Shown: positions 8,372 to 17,109 of the stretch, piece by piece
Numbering within the stretch: position 1 is the first letter of the stretch
Layout of the letters: the number at the start of each line of letters is the position of its first letter
Source of the DNA: DYFT01 sp041695085
Lineage (GTDB): Bacteria; Bacteroidota; Ignavibacteria; UBA10030
Direction of reading: 5' to 3'
NCBI GenBank assembly: GCA_041695085.1
Contig: JBGFRO010000027.1
Span: 62,001-126,000, forward strand
Length of the DNA stretch: 64,000 nt
Made by a program: the position numbers and the translations under genes
The notes under the pieces: model-generated
The model's input: the letters and a program-made list of their open reading frames with translations, nothing else
What the model was told of the DNA's origin: nothing
Databases searched by the model: none

Positions 8372-9880
8372 TCACCTTCCCTTCGCTTCGTTGACAAACT
8401 TCTTCACATCCTCATAAAGCTTCTGGAGCGAAGGCTTGTGGATGTACATCATGTGTCCGGCTTCGTAATACGCCATCGTAACGTTCCTGCGAAGTTCCGG
8501 TTCCAGACTCAGATGATTGAACGTGTACTCGGTTGCGAAGAAGGGGGTCGCAAGATCGTAGTAGCCGTTGGCGACAAAGACTTTCATTGCCGGATTTTGA
8601 TTCATCGCACGGCGCATGCGTTCGGCAAGATTGGGAAAGCCGTCGCTCGCCGAACCCCAATTCCATGGCTGAACCTTGCCGGTGAGGATTTCGTACGGCA
8701 GATCATTGGTGTATTTGAGTTCAGTCCTGACGTAATCATTCAGCGTCGCGCTGTAGGGACCATAGATCACCGCGTAGCTTGGATCATATTCATAATTCTC
8801 TCCCGCGGCGTCCCGATCCATCCCCTTGAAGCGGCTGTCGAGTCGACCAACCGTTCGTCGTTCTTCTCTCAACAATTCCTTCACAAAGCGTTGAATGGAG
8901 GGGCGCAGGTTCGTCCTCGCGAGGTACTCCTTCGAGAGACCGGTGAAGCGTGAAAGCTGTTCCAACGTTTTCTCGTACTCTTCTTTGCCGATTGCATCTC
9001 CCTTCGCAAGAGCAACAAGATAGTCGGCTAACGCCCATCGTCGTACTTCTGCAAGCGTTGTGGTGAGATCGCGCTGAAGGTCAGGAGAAAGTTTCTTGTG
9101 ATACCAGGCTGTTGCTGTGAAGGTTGGAAGAAAGAGGACGTGTGGAAGATCGCGTCCCGGACCGAACCGCGCCGTCTCGAATTGCAAAATGGAGGAGACA
9201 AGCATCATGCCGTTCAGATACATCCCGTATTCGCGAATGAGATAGTCCGAGAGTCCTACCGCGCGTGTCGTTCCATAGCTCTCGCCGACGAGGAATTTCG
9301 GAGACGACCACCGCTCCGCTTTCGTTGTGTAGAGGCGGATAAACTCACCCACCGATGCGATGTCTTCCTCCACACCATGGAATTGGCGTTTGTTTTCTCC
9401 GGGGATGGGTCGGCTATAGCCGGTCCATACTGGATCGATAAAGACAAGATCGGTGAATTCAAGCCATGTATACTCGTTGGGCACCAGCGTGTATGGAGGG
9501 GGAGTCGGATTGCCGACGTCATCTGCCATCAGAACGCGCTTCGGTCCGAGCGCTCCAAGATGCAACCATACGGAGGAGGAGCCGGGTCCACCATTGAACG
9601 AAAACGTCAGAGGGCGCGCGGATTTTTTTGGTTCTCCTTCCTTCTCGTAGGCGATGAAGAAGATGTTTGCTTTGACTTTGCCGGAGTCGTTCGAAACGGG
9701 GAGATAACCGGTCGTCGCCGTGTAGCTCAACGACTTCCCTCCTACCATCAACGTATGCTTCGTGACGGAAGGAATCTCAGGCCGTGGCGGCGTATGGACC
9801 TTTGGCAGTTGAGGCGTCTGCGAGAACAGCGCGCCAAAGGTCAGAACCACCGGAAGCAAGATGAATACGAACCGATTCAT
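8372..9880 (-). CDS. Secreted serine carboxypeptidase, S10 family
   Basis: 502 residues from ATG 9880 (GGAGG eight bases upstream; an upstream in-frame start at 9949 would run through a repeat and lacks a signal peptide). Signal peptide MNRFVFILLPVVLTFGALFSQ. The oxyanion region is NGGPGSSS, the nucleophile is in GESYGT, the Asp in NGYYDLATPF and the His in EAGHMMYIH, the complete S10 triad. It should trim C-terminal residues from peptides in the periplasm or outside. Bacterial S10 enzymes of this type often accompany other exported peptidases, as here with the M16 pair upstream. Confidence 0.92.
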   Translation of the reverse strand: MNRFVFILLPVVLTFGALFSQTPQLPKVHTPPRPEIPSVTKHTLMVGGKSLSYTATTGYLPVSNDSGKVKANIFFIAYEKEGEPKKSARPLTFSFNGGPGSSSVWLHLGALGPKRVLMADDVGNPTPPPYTLVPNEYTWLEFTDLVFIDPVWTGYSRPIPGENKRQFHGVEEDIASVGEFIRLYTTKAERWSSPKFLVGESYGTTRAVGLSDYLIREYGMYLNGMMLVSSILQFETARFGPGRDLPHVLFLPTFTATAWYHKKLSPDLQRDLTTTLAEVRRWALADYLVALAKGDAIGKEEYEKTLEQLSRFTGLSKEYLARTNLRPSIQRFVKELLREERRTVGRLDSRFKGMDRDAAGENYEYDPSYAVIYGPYSATLNDYVRTELKYTNDLPYEILTGKVQPWNWGSASDGFPNLAERMRRAMNQNPAMKVFVANGYYDLATPFFATEYTFNHLSLEPELRRNVTMAYYEAGHMMYIHKPSLQKLYEDVKKFVNEAKGR

Positions 9881-9896
9881 AACGCGTTCCTCCATT

Positions 9897-9921
9897 GATT
9901 CTGAAACAAGTTCAGGATGAC
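9897..9921. repeat. Extragenic palindromic repeat, partial copy
   Basis: GATTCTGAAACAAG-TTCAGGATGAC is an imperfect palindrome of the same family as those at 8268 and 12972-13200. It sits between the S10 and M16 genes. Confidence 0.5.
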
Positions 9922-9956
9922 TTAGGACGTTCTCTGCAACCCCCTCCACCCGCTCC

Positions 9957-11459
9957 CTATCTCACCAACACCTCGCTTAAAGGAACAATTTTGATGTTCT
10001 CCGGCTTCACCTTCACGGGGAACTTGGCGATCTCGACGTCCTCCTTCAAAACGGCTTCGGGCTTCGGCGTGGCGTAGGTGATGGGACTTGGCGTATCGTT
10101 GACTAGTGCATCCTTCAAGGAGGCTGCATCTTTGGTGATGATAGCGATCTGCATCTTACCGTACTGCCAATGCTTCTTGATCGCTTCGTTCACATCCTGT
10201 AAGGTCAATTTATCCATCATCTCGGTGAACAGCTGGAGATGGCTCCCCTCGATGCCGTAGAACCGGTCGTCCAGCGCATACCCCAAACGCTCCATTGTCG
10301 TCTGGGCGTAGTTGAGAACATACTTCTTGAGGAAGTTCCTCGTCAGATCGAACTCCCCTTGCGTCATACCGTTATCCACCAGTTTCTTGTATTCGCGCAG
10401 CGCCGCGCGTAAGGCAAAATGGCGGGTCTCGTTGGGGACGGGACGAATCCAGATTTCGAACAACTGCACCCTGCGGCAGACGTTCTGCGGCGGAAGTTGC
10501 AGGTTGCCACCGTTTGGATAGTGCTCGATGTATGAATAGTCGCCGTAGTTCAAGCCACGCTCTTCGCGAATAACCTGGTAGAGGTGACTGCTCGAATTCC
10601 TGTGTTCTCCCAGCCACGAATTGGCAATGGCCAATGCATACCAGTTTTTCTTCCCGCGCAGAATGTCGATCGGATATCCCATGCTAATCGCTGTTGCAGC
10701 AGCTTCCTTTTCGACGATAGTGACGTGGAACCCGTCGAGTTGCTTGGGGGTCGGTTTCGGCACTTCGATCACCTTTCCGGCAGGAAGTCGGTTCAGATCC
10801 ATCTTCAATTGTTCGACCAGCGCCGGTTCATATCCTCCCCCCAATCCAATGACGACATTGTCGCGCGTGTAATAAGTTTGATAAAACGTTCGCACATCGT
10901 CGAGCGTAATGCTCTTCACCCCTTCGATCGTTCCGGTGGTAATGTGTCCATACGGCGTTCCGGCAAAGACCTCGTTGTACAACACCGCCTTGCCCAACTC
11001 CTCGTCGTTCGCGTAGCGAAGCGTGTTCTCGAGATAGTTGAGAGCCTGACTCTTGATTCGGTTGAGATCTTCTTCTTTGAATGCCGGCTCGAGAATCGCG
11101 TCGACGAACAGTGGGTAGTACTCCTTGAGATTATCCCGATGTGTGCGCCCGTAGATCACCGTCATCTCTACGTTCATCGTCGCGTTGTACGTTGCTGCCA
11201 GAGGATAGAGCTTTTCGAGGATCTGCTCATAACTGTTCTTTTTCGTCGCGGCCTGCGTCAGCATGGAAGCGACAATCTCTGCCAATCCCTCCTTTCCTTT
11301 CGGGTCGTTCTGTGAACCCACCTTGAACCAGATGCGGAAGGAGATGGTTGGATCATTCTTGACGGGAAGCAGGACGAGTTGATCGATGGACACGATAGGC
11401 GCTCCGAGGAGAAGAAAAGGAACGAAGATTGTGAGGAAGACACCGAGCGTCGTTTTCAT
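9957..11459 (-). CDS. M16 family zinc-peptidase homologue, catalytically degenerate partner
   Basis: 500 residues, signal peptide about 1-20. M16-fold signatures are present (C-lobe SSHLYQVIREERGLNYG, the VRTFYQTYYTRDNVVIGLGG strand), but the HxxEH zinc site is absent: the aligned segment reads GLAEIVASMLTQAATK. It overlaps the active M16 gene upstream by an ATGA junction, so the two are almost certainly made together and may form an active/inactive heterodimer like the mitochondrial processing peptidase (inference). Predicted periplasmic. Confidence 0.9.
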   Translation of the reverse strand: MKTTLGVFLTIFVPFLLLGAPIVSIDQLVLLPVKNDPTISFRIWFKVGSQNDPKGKEGLAEIVASMLTQAATKKNSYEQILEKLYPLAATYNATMNVEMTVIYGRTHRDNLKEYYPLFVDAILEPAFKEEDLNRIKSQALNYLENTLRYANDEELGKAVLYNEVFAGTPYGHITTGTIEGVKSITLDDVRTFYQTYYTRDNVVIGLGGGYEPALVEQLKMDLNRLPAGKVIEVPKPTPKQLDGFHVTIVEKEAAATAISMGYPIDILRGKKNWYALAIANSWLGEHRNSSSHLYQVIREERGLNYGDYSYIEHYPNGGNLQLPPQNVCRRVQLFEIWIRPVPNETRHFALRAALREYKKLVDNGMTQGEFDLTRNFLKKYVLNYAQTTMERLGYALDDRFYGIEGSHLQLFTEMMDKLTLQDVNEAIKKHWQYGKMQIAIITKDAASLKDALVNDTPSPITYATPKPEAVLKEDVEIAKFPVKVKPENIKIVPLSEVLVR

Positions 11460-12787
11460 TCTTGTGCTCCTTTCAGGACGATCACCGTCCGCCGCTCAGG
11501 CACAAAGTACTTCTGCGCCGCTTTCATAATGTCGTGGGGAGTGATGGCGTCGTACGTTGCATACAATTCGTCGATCGCTTCGATGCCGCCGGTGACTCCC
11601 ACAATACGGGCCAGCGCACCGGTCACCCGCGCAGGTGCATCCAATCCCATCAGGAAGCCGTATTTGTTGCGCCGCTTAAGGTCGTTCAGTCTCTTCTCCT
11701 CCACCGGTTTGGCCTGAAATTCCGAGATCGTCCGGTAGATCTCGTCGCGAACGTATTCAATATCTTCCCCCTTCTTCACCATCGCATAAATTTGAAACAA
11801 ACCCTGATCTCGATTTATTGGAAAGCTTGGGGAGATGAATTGCACCTTCTGTTCCTTGAGAAAGAGCTTCTTGTTCAAATCGCTGTTCGACCCAAACGCC
11901 AGCTCACCAAACAGCATCGCCGCCACCAACTCTTTGTTCTTGGCATCGAACGCATCGCCTTTGTAAGCGATCGTAAGAATCGGCAGGGTCCTCCCCGGGT
12001 AGCTGACCTCTCCCTTCCGTTCTCCCTTCTGAGGCGGCTCGGGTGTGACGTTCGGCGGAACGTATCCCTTCTGCCAATCACCATAATACTTCTTGATCAG
12101 AGCCATCGTCTTTGAGACATCGATATCCCCAGCGATCAAGAGCACGACGTTTTCCGGACGATAGAATCTGTCAAAGAACGACTTACTGTACTCATACCCT
12201 TGCGGCATGGCTTTAATGTCCGCTTCGAATCCGATGGTGGTATGTTTGTAGGTGTGAACATCGTACGCCAGATCGCGCATCCGCTCGTTGATCAAGGCGA
12301 AGGGACTGGTGATGTTCTTCCGGTACTCGCCGTACACCGCACCCGCCTCCGTTTGAAAGACCGATTCCTCGTAGGAGAGGTTCTGGAAGCGATCGCTTTC
12401 GAGTTCGATGACGCGCTCCAGATCATCCTTTGCAAAATTGAGAAAGTAGGCCGTGATGTCATCGGACGTGTACGCATTGCCGCTGGCACCGATACTGGTG
12501 ATGATGCTATCGCGAACGGGACCTGGGTACTTCTTCGTCCCGCGGAACATCATATGCTCGAAAAAATGCGCGAAGCCGGATTTCCCCGGCTCCACTTCGT
12601 CCCGACTGCCAGTCCGGACGACGGAGTAATAGGAGACAAGTCCGGGACTTTCCATCGGGATGAGGATGACTTTGAGTCCGTTGGGGAGCGTTTCGACATG
12701 GTACTCATATGGAAAGATCGATCCGGCCATAACGAGACTCCCGCAACTGATGAGGATGGTGAGAAGCATGCCAACACGCGTTCTCAT
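11456..12787 (-). CDS. M16 family zinc peptidase, catalytically intact
   Basis: 443 residues from ATG 12787 with AGGAG five bases upstream. An open frame continues to 13192, but that extension is only translated extragenic repeat. Signal peptide about 1-22. The inverted zinc motif HFFEH (74-78) in the context GFAHFFEHMMFRGTKKYPG is complete and is followed by the downstream glutamate region. Pitrilysin/MPP-like exported metallopeptidase. First gene of a pair with the degenerate homologue; the two reading frames overlap by four bases. Confidence 0.94.
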   Translation of the reverse strand: MRTRVGMLLTILISCGSLVMAGSIFPYEYHVETLPNGLKVILIPMESPGLVSYYSVVRTGSRDEVEPGKSGFAHFFEHMMFRGTKKYPGPVRDSIITSIGASGNAYTSDDITAYFLNFAKDDLERVIELESDRFQNLSYEESVFQTEAGAVYGEYRKNITSPFALINERMRDLAYDVHTYKHTTIGFEADIKAMPQGYEYSKSFFDRFYRPENVVLLIAGDIDVSKTMALIKKYYGDWQKGYVPPNVTPEPPQKGERKGEVSYPGRTLPILTIAYKGDAFDAKNKELVAAMLFGELAFGSNSDLNKKLFLKEQKVQFISPSFPINRDQGLFQIYAMVKKGEDIEYVRDEIYRTISEFQAKPVEEKRLNDLKRRNKYGFLMGLDAPARVTGALARIVGVTGGIEAIDELYATYDAITPHDIMKAAQKYFVPERRTVIVLKGAQE

Positions 12788-12832
12788 AGCGACTCCTGTT
12801 TGAAGGTGAACACGATGACAAAATCTGCGGCG

Positions 12833-12863
12833 GGAAGATAGGGAAAAAATGGAGGCAGAACAA
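12833..12863 (-). promoter_or_regulatory. Predicted promoter of the first M16 pair
   Basis: Read on the minus strand: TTG (12863-12861), 20 bases, TATCTTCC (12840-12833). It matches the TTG-N19-21-TAnnTT pattern seen before several genes in this window. Confidence 0.45.
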
Positions 12864-12971
12864 CCGGCGAATGGGCCTGGAGATGAATGTGTGATCCGGT
12901 TTCGCAAACTTGAGACGGTGTGGAAGGCAAGCGCCCATCCTTGATAGCAGAATGATGGACATCCGTGCCCG

Positions 12972-13200
12972 CCGTCATTCCGAAAAGCCCCCGACACACT
13001 GTTCGTGGGGTTCGGGATCTGAAAGATGGCCAGGCTAACCAACACCTTGTCATTCCGAAATGCTTTAATTCGGAATCTAAGCCGTGCTTGGCGGCATCGA
13101 ATAGATTCCGAACAAAAGCGTTTCAGTGTGACGGAACGGCGAGGCTTGGATCCTGAATCACGAATTACATCATTTCGAGGAGGTTTCAGCATGACGGAGC
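12972..13200. repeat. Cluster of extragenic imperfect-palindrome repeats
   Basis: At least four related units lie side by side (starting near 12975, 13050, 13105 and 13147), built from GTCATTCCGAA, TTCGGAATCT, GATTCCGAACAA and TTTCAG-TGACGGA blocks in alternating orientation. This fills most of the 470-base gap between the M16 and dienelactone hydrolase genes; no gene is seen in it. Single relatives occur at 8268 and 9897. Confidence 0.65.
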
Positions 13201-13259
13201 CGCTTGAGTTTGGTATGCGAGCGTTTCAGCGTAATGCGGTGCTCGCCCCCCTCCTTCGA

Positions 13260-14141
13260 TCACATATGCTTCTTGAGGAATTCCAGCATCCTCGGCCACA
13301 CCTTCTGTGTGGCTCTCATGTTCGCACCCTCCCGCCCACTCTGTGCGCGCAAGAAACCGTGTCCCGCCCCTTCATAGATCTCGTACTCAAAGTGCTTGCC
13401 GAGCTTCTTCAGAACGACTACCGCGGGTTCAATCGTCGCATTAACCCGCGCATCATCGCCGCCATACAAACCCAACACCGGCGCCTGAATGTTGGCGAGC
13501 GTCGTCGAATCGGGCGACGAACCGTAATAGACGATTGCCGCGTTCAATCCTTTCACTCGCGCAGCCGACTCGAAACTTCTCGATCCGCCCCAACAGTACC
13601 CGACCGTGGCGCTCTTGCCATTGGCAGAAGGGAGCTTCACTGCATACTCTCGTACGGCGTTCAATTGTGTTGCGACCTGGTCCGGAGAAAGGCTTCGAAT
13701 GAGCCTCACCACTTCATCCCGGCTCGGTACCGACTCCGTTCCGCCACCACCGGGCCCCATGCCGGAGATCAGGTCCGGTGCAACGGCAATGTATCCATCC
13801 GCGGCAAGTTGATCCGCAACGGCGCGTATCCAATCCGTCAGCCCGTAGATCTCGTGAATCACAATCACCACCGGCGCTTTGTCCTTCCGCTCGGGATAGA
13901 CAACGAAGGTTTTGATCGGATGTTCTCCTCCTTCGTACTTCACATCGGCCCACTCGGCGTGACGGGGTGATTGTTCGAGCACCGCCTTGGCCCCCTCGTC
14001 GCTGGCCGGCAACTTCGGATCTTTTTCTTGTACTGCGGCAGGTGTTTTCTTTTCCAACATCATGTGCTCGGTATGTTCCTGGGCCCCCACCCGAAGTGCA
14101 ACTCCGATTACCACAATCAACAACACAAAGAGACGTCGCAT
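13260..14141 (-). CDS. Secreted dienelactone hydrolase family protein
   Basis: 293 residues. Signal peptide about 1-20 (GAQE), then an α/β-hydrolase fold. Catalytic triad as in dienelactone hydrolases: Cys in GYCWGGSRS, Asp in YGGDDARV, His in GAGHGFLR. AAGGAGG precedes the ATG. The export signal is notable because classical dienelactone hydrolases are cytosolic; many exported paralogues of unknown substrate exist. It stands alone on the minus strand. Confidence 0.9.
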   Translation of the reverse strand: MRRLFVLLIVVIGVALRVGAQEHTEHMMLEKKTPAAVQEKDPKLPASDEGAKAVLEQSPRHAEWADVKYEGGEHPIKTFVVYPERKDKAPVVIVIHEIYGLTDWIRAVADQLAADGYIAVAPDLISGMGPGGGGTESVPSRDEVVRLIRSLSPDQVATQLNAVREYAVKLPSANGKSATVGYCWGGSRSFESAARVKGLNAAIVYYGSSPDSTTLANIQAPVLGLYGGDDARVNATIEPAVVVLKKLGKHFEYEIYEGAGHGFLRAQSGREGANMRATQKVWPRMLEFLKKHM

Positions 14142-14289
14142 AATGATCCTCCTTATTGATTTAACTCAAGTGGACCACTCTTCTGCCCTGAATTCAATCG
14201 AACAGGCGAGTGCAACCACATCGCCTGTTTGTCTTGAACCCCGTCCTCGTGAGCTTCGAAAGGTCAACCTCAACCGGTTGATGTGAGAG

Positions 14290-14850
14290 TTATCTGGTAA
14301 TGGACTGAATCATGGCATCGAACTCGCGTTCGGCCGCAGCAACAGTCTTCGCGGGTCCGGTCAATTTAAAAAAGACCGACCCTTCCGGCGCCTCGACGAT
14401 GGCACCGAGCAGGCGGAAGTTCTCTTTGCGTCCCTGCGATTCCATCATCGGTCCGCCGGGAGCGAGGTATGTGCCGGCGATTTCGACGCGGGTGACGTTC
14501 ATTCCTGCAACTTCACTCGTCGACTTCCTCGCCTCCCCCGCTCCATCGAACTGGGAACCCCAACGCTGGATGTTCATATCAACGTCTCCCCCCTGGCCGC
14601 TCCCAAAATAGAACACAGCGCACTCACCTTGTTCTGCATCTCCATTCGCGGCGGGGATAAGATACGTTGCAACCCTCATCATCCGCGCGCCCTGCGACTG
14701 CCATCGCTCCGGCACCAACCATGAGATTCCGGCCGCGGTGGCAGCTGCATCCTGTTTGAGTGGAACGTCCCCCGCTCCTTCGCGCCCTCCGCAGGCGAGG
14801 AGGAGGAGTGAAGAGAAAAGCGTTAGAAGAAGTGTTGTGCATTTGATCAT
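14290..14850 (-). CDS. Lipoprotein of unknown function
   Basis: 186 residues from ATG 14850 (AGGAGG four bases upstream). Signal peptide with lipobox LLLAC, then a low-complexity linker (GGREGAGDVPLKQDAAATAAG). The compact globular domain contains SWLVPERWQ, GECAVFYFGSGQGG and a C-terminal EREFDAMIQSITR. Similar short exported proteins with a WxxPxxW start occur in many environmental bacteria, with no assigned function that I can name. Monocistronic by spacing. Confidence 0.78.
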   Translation of the reverse strand: MIKCTTLLLTLFSSLLLLACGGREGAGDVPLKQDAAATAAGISWLVPERWQSQGARMMRVATYLIPAANGDAEQGECAVFYFGSGQGGDVDMNIQRWGSQFDGAGEARKSTSEVAGMNVTRVEIAGTYLAPGGPMMESQGRKENFRLLGAIVEAPEGSVFFKLTGPAKTVAAAEREFDAMIQSITR

Positions 14851-14959
14851 AGTTCCTCCTGAAAGAAGCTGATTACAAATTTCGAACGACCTCATTGGTT
14901 AGGTCGGCCAACATCTTGGAGCGTCCGCCGCGATAAAAGAGCCATTTGCGTTACAGTAC

Positions 14960-15757
14960 CTACTTTCTCCCAAATCCTTCCCTCACCGCTTTCACCGCAT
15001 CTGCTGCCGCACCAACCAAAATTCCCACCTCGGAATTGTAGCTGATCATCCTCATCCCCTTCTTGGCCCAGAACGCGGCTTGTGACAGAACGTTGATGTG
15101 AATGGCTGGAATGATACGGTGACGCTGGCACGCCAGCACAACGCGCTCGATCGCTTCGATCAGCTTCGGATGTTCCATTTCACCCGGAACACCAAGCGCA
15201 ACAGAAAGGTCGGTCGGACCCACAAGCACAACATCCACCCCCTCGATGCCGATGATCTCATCAACCCGCTCCAGAGCCTGTTTTGTTTCTATCTGAACGA
15301 TGAGGAGCGATTCGTTGTTTGCGTCTGACATCGCCTGACTTACGTTCCCCGATTTCAACGCGGTGTGACCACGGGCAACGACGCTTCCGCGCATGCCGAC
15401 CGGCGGGTATTTCATGACACGCAAGGCGTCCCGAACCTGCTCAGGCGTGATGATGCGCGGAATCATCACCCCCTGAGCGCCTCCATCCAACGGCTGGGTG
15501 ATGAAAGCGTACGAGATGTCAGGCACGCGGACGATAGGAGTTACACCGACATCTCTCGCAGCACGACAGAGATCCACTACCGTCTCGATGTTGAACGGTC
15601 CGTGCTCACCATCGATCAACACGAAATCGTAACCGGCGTGCGCGAGTATCTGCATCACGGAAGGCTGGCGCAGTTCAACCAGCATAATGCCGACAAGTGA
15701 TTCGCCATCTGCAAGCGCTTTCTTTGCGCGATTGGGAGGAATGATCGATTCAGGCAT
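14960..15757 (-). CDS. HpcH/HpaI-family class II aldolase
   Basis: 265 residues from ATG 15757 (AAGGA upstream; the longer frame to 15805 has no ribosome site). The family residues are visible: DGEHG, the substrate-binding Arg region (VARGHTAL), the metal-binding VQIET glutamate, and GPTDLS aspartate. Family members cleave 4-hydroxy-2-keto acids to pyruvate (or oxaloacetate) plus an aldehyde with a divalent metal. The exact substrate (2,4-dihydroxyheptanedioate, ketodeoxyrhamnonate, 5-keto-4-deoxyglucarate) cannot be chosen from sequence and the neighbours do not help. Confidence 0.88.
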   Translation of the reverse strand: MPESIIPPNRAKKALADGESLVGIMLVELRQPSVMQILAHAGYDFVLIDGEHGPFNIETVVDLCRAARDVGVTPIVRVPDISYAFITQPLDGGAQGVMIPRIITPEQVRDALRVMKYPPVGMRGSVVARGHTALKSGNVSQAMSDANNESLLIVQIETKQALERVDEIIGIEGVDVVLVGPTDLSVALGVPGEMEHPKLIEAIERVVLACQRHRIIPAIHINVLSQAAFWAKKGMRMISYNSEVGILVGAAADAVKAVREGFGRK

Positions 15758-15865
15758 AGAGTCCTTTCTGCTGTTCGTCTTACTTCTTGAAGCGCTCAAG
15801 AGCAACTGCGAGAAGTCCGAAAAGAGCCAATTTTAAGAATGAGAGAGCGGATGAGATGTCGGGAT

Positions 15866-15897
15866 GGAAAAGAAAAGGCCGGTCTCTTTACCGGCCC
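15866..15897 (-). terminator. Intrinsic terminator after ispG
   Basis: On the minus strand a GGCCGGT/ACCGGCC stem with loop AAAGAG is followed by TTTTCTTTTCC. It lies 37 bases past the ispG stop. Confidence 0.85.
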
Positions 15898-15933
15898 GCC
15901 GCATATGCTACAATCAGTACGTGCTTTCGATGA

Positions 15934-17064
15934 TTACGCGTCCGGTTGGAATCGTTCTACCTCTTCCAAAACGGTAGGAACGATTTCTTCCTCTTTGATT
16001 TTGCGAACAACCTCCCCTTTCCGGTAGAGAATGGCGACACCTTTGCCTGCCGCGATACCGATATCGGCTTCGCTCGCCTCGCCCGGACCGTTCACGACAC
16101 AACCGAGCACCGCGATTTTCACCGGCTTCTTCACACCCGCAAGCTTCTCTTCAAGCTGTGCCATGATTCCGAACAGGTCCACTTCGAGCCGACCGCAGGT
16201 CGGACACGCAATCAGTTCGATGTTGCGTGATGCGAGACTGAGGGAGCGGAGGATTTCTTTTCCGACCTCTACTTCCTTTACCGGATCGTCCGTAAGCGAC
16301 ACACGAATGGTGTCTCCGATGCCTTCGGCAAGAAGCGTTCCGATGCCGACGGCGGACTTAATGGTACCGACCCGCGTTGTGCCGGCTTCCGTCACGCCGA
16401 GATGGAGCGGGATGTCGGTGCGTTGAGCGACAAGCCGATACGCTTCGATCATTAACTTCACGTCGGTCGACTTTACCGAGATGACCACATCACGGAAATT
16501 GAACTCGTCACAGATCTCCACATGGCGCATGGCACTTTCGAAAAGAGCTTCGGCGGTGGGATAACCGTGCTTTTCCAGAATGTCCTCCTCCAAAGAACCC
16601 GAGTTCACGCCGATGCGAATCGGGATGCCGCGCTCTTTGCAGGCGGAAAGGACTTGTCGGATCCGGTCCTTCGAGCCGATGTTTCCCGGATTGATCCGCA
16701 CCTTAGCGACTCCGGCTTCCACCGCCTTCAGGGCAAAGATGTGATTGAAGTGAATATCCGCAACGATCGGCACCGGCGATTGGCGAACGATCTCGTGCAT
16801 CGCCTCCGCCGCTTCTTTGTCGTTCACCGTGACCCGGACGATGTCAACACCCGCTTCCGCCGCGGAACGGATTTGTCCCACCGTGCCTGCGACGTCATCG
16901 GTCTTTGTCTTTGTCATCGTCTGCACGGAGATGGGAGCGTCACCGCCGATCTTCACATGTCCCACCACCACCTGTCGCGTCTTTCGCCGCACGCCTACCT
17001 TGTAGGTCGCATGCCGTAGCGGCGGCTCCACTGTGATTTCATGAACATCTGCCATAGATTGCAT
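15934..17064 (-). CDS. ispG: 4-hydroxy-3-methylbut-2-en-1-yl diphosphate synthase (IspG/GcpE)
   Basis: 376 residues from ATG 17064 (another ATG at 17055, MADVHEI, is equally possible; neither has a clear ribosome site). Penultimate steps of the MEP isoprenoid pathway: reductive ring opening of MEcPP to HMBPP. The [4Fe-4S] cysteines are visible (IACPTCGR and VLGCVVNGPGE), as are the TIM-barrel motifs (ADIHFNH, KVRINPGNIG, VISVKSTD). The compact single-barrel bacterial form lacks the plant/chlamydial insert. Last gene of the gapA-pgk-rhomboid-ispG minus-strand series. Confidence 0.97.
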   Translation of the reverse strand: MQSMADVHEITVEPPLRHATYKVGVRRKTRQVVVGHVKIGGDAPISVQTMTKTKTDDVAGTVGQIRSAAEAGVDIVRVTVNDKEAAEAMHEIVRQSPVPIVADIHFNHIFALKAVEAGVAKVRINPGNIGSKDRIRQVLSACKERGIPIRIGVNSGSLEEDILEKHGYPTAEALFESAMRHVEICDEFNFRDVVISVKSTDVKLMIEAYRLVAQRTDIPLHLGVTEAGTTRVGTIKSAVGIGTLLAEGIGDTIRVSLTDDPVKEVEVGKEILRSLSLASRNIELIACPTCGRLEVDLFGIMAQLEEKLAGVKKPVKIAVLGCVVNGPGEASEADIGIAAGKGVAILYRKGEVVRKIKEEEIVPTVLEEVERFQPDA

Positions 17065-17109
17065 CACGCAATAAGAGTCATTGGTTCAGTAGTAAGAGAC
17101 CAGTTGTCT

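Noticed and set aside
12788..13192. N-terminal extension of the active M16 gene (135 extra codons)
   Set aside because: It is a translation of the extragenic repeat cluster; a signal peptide and ribosome site place the start at 12787.
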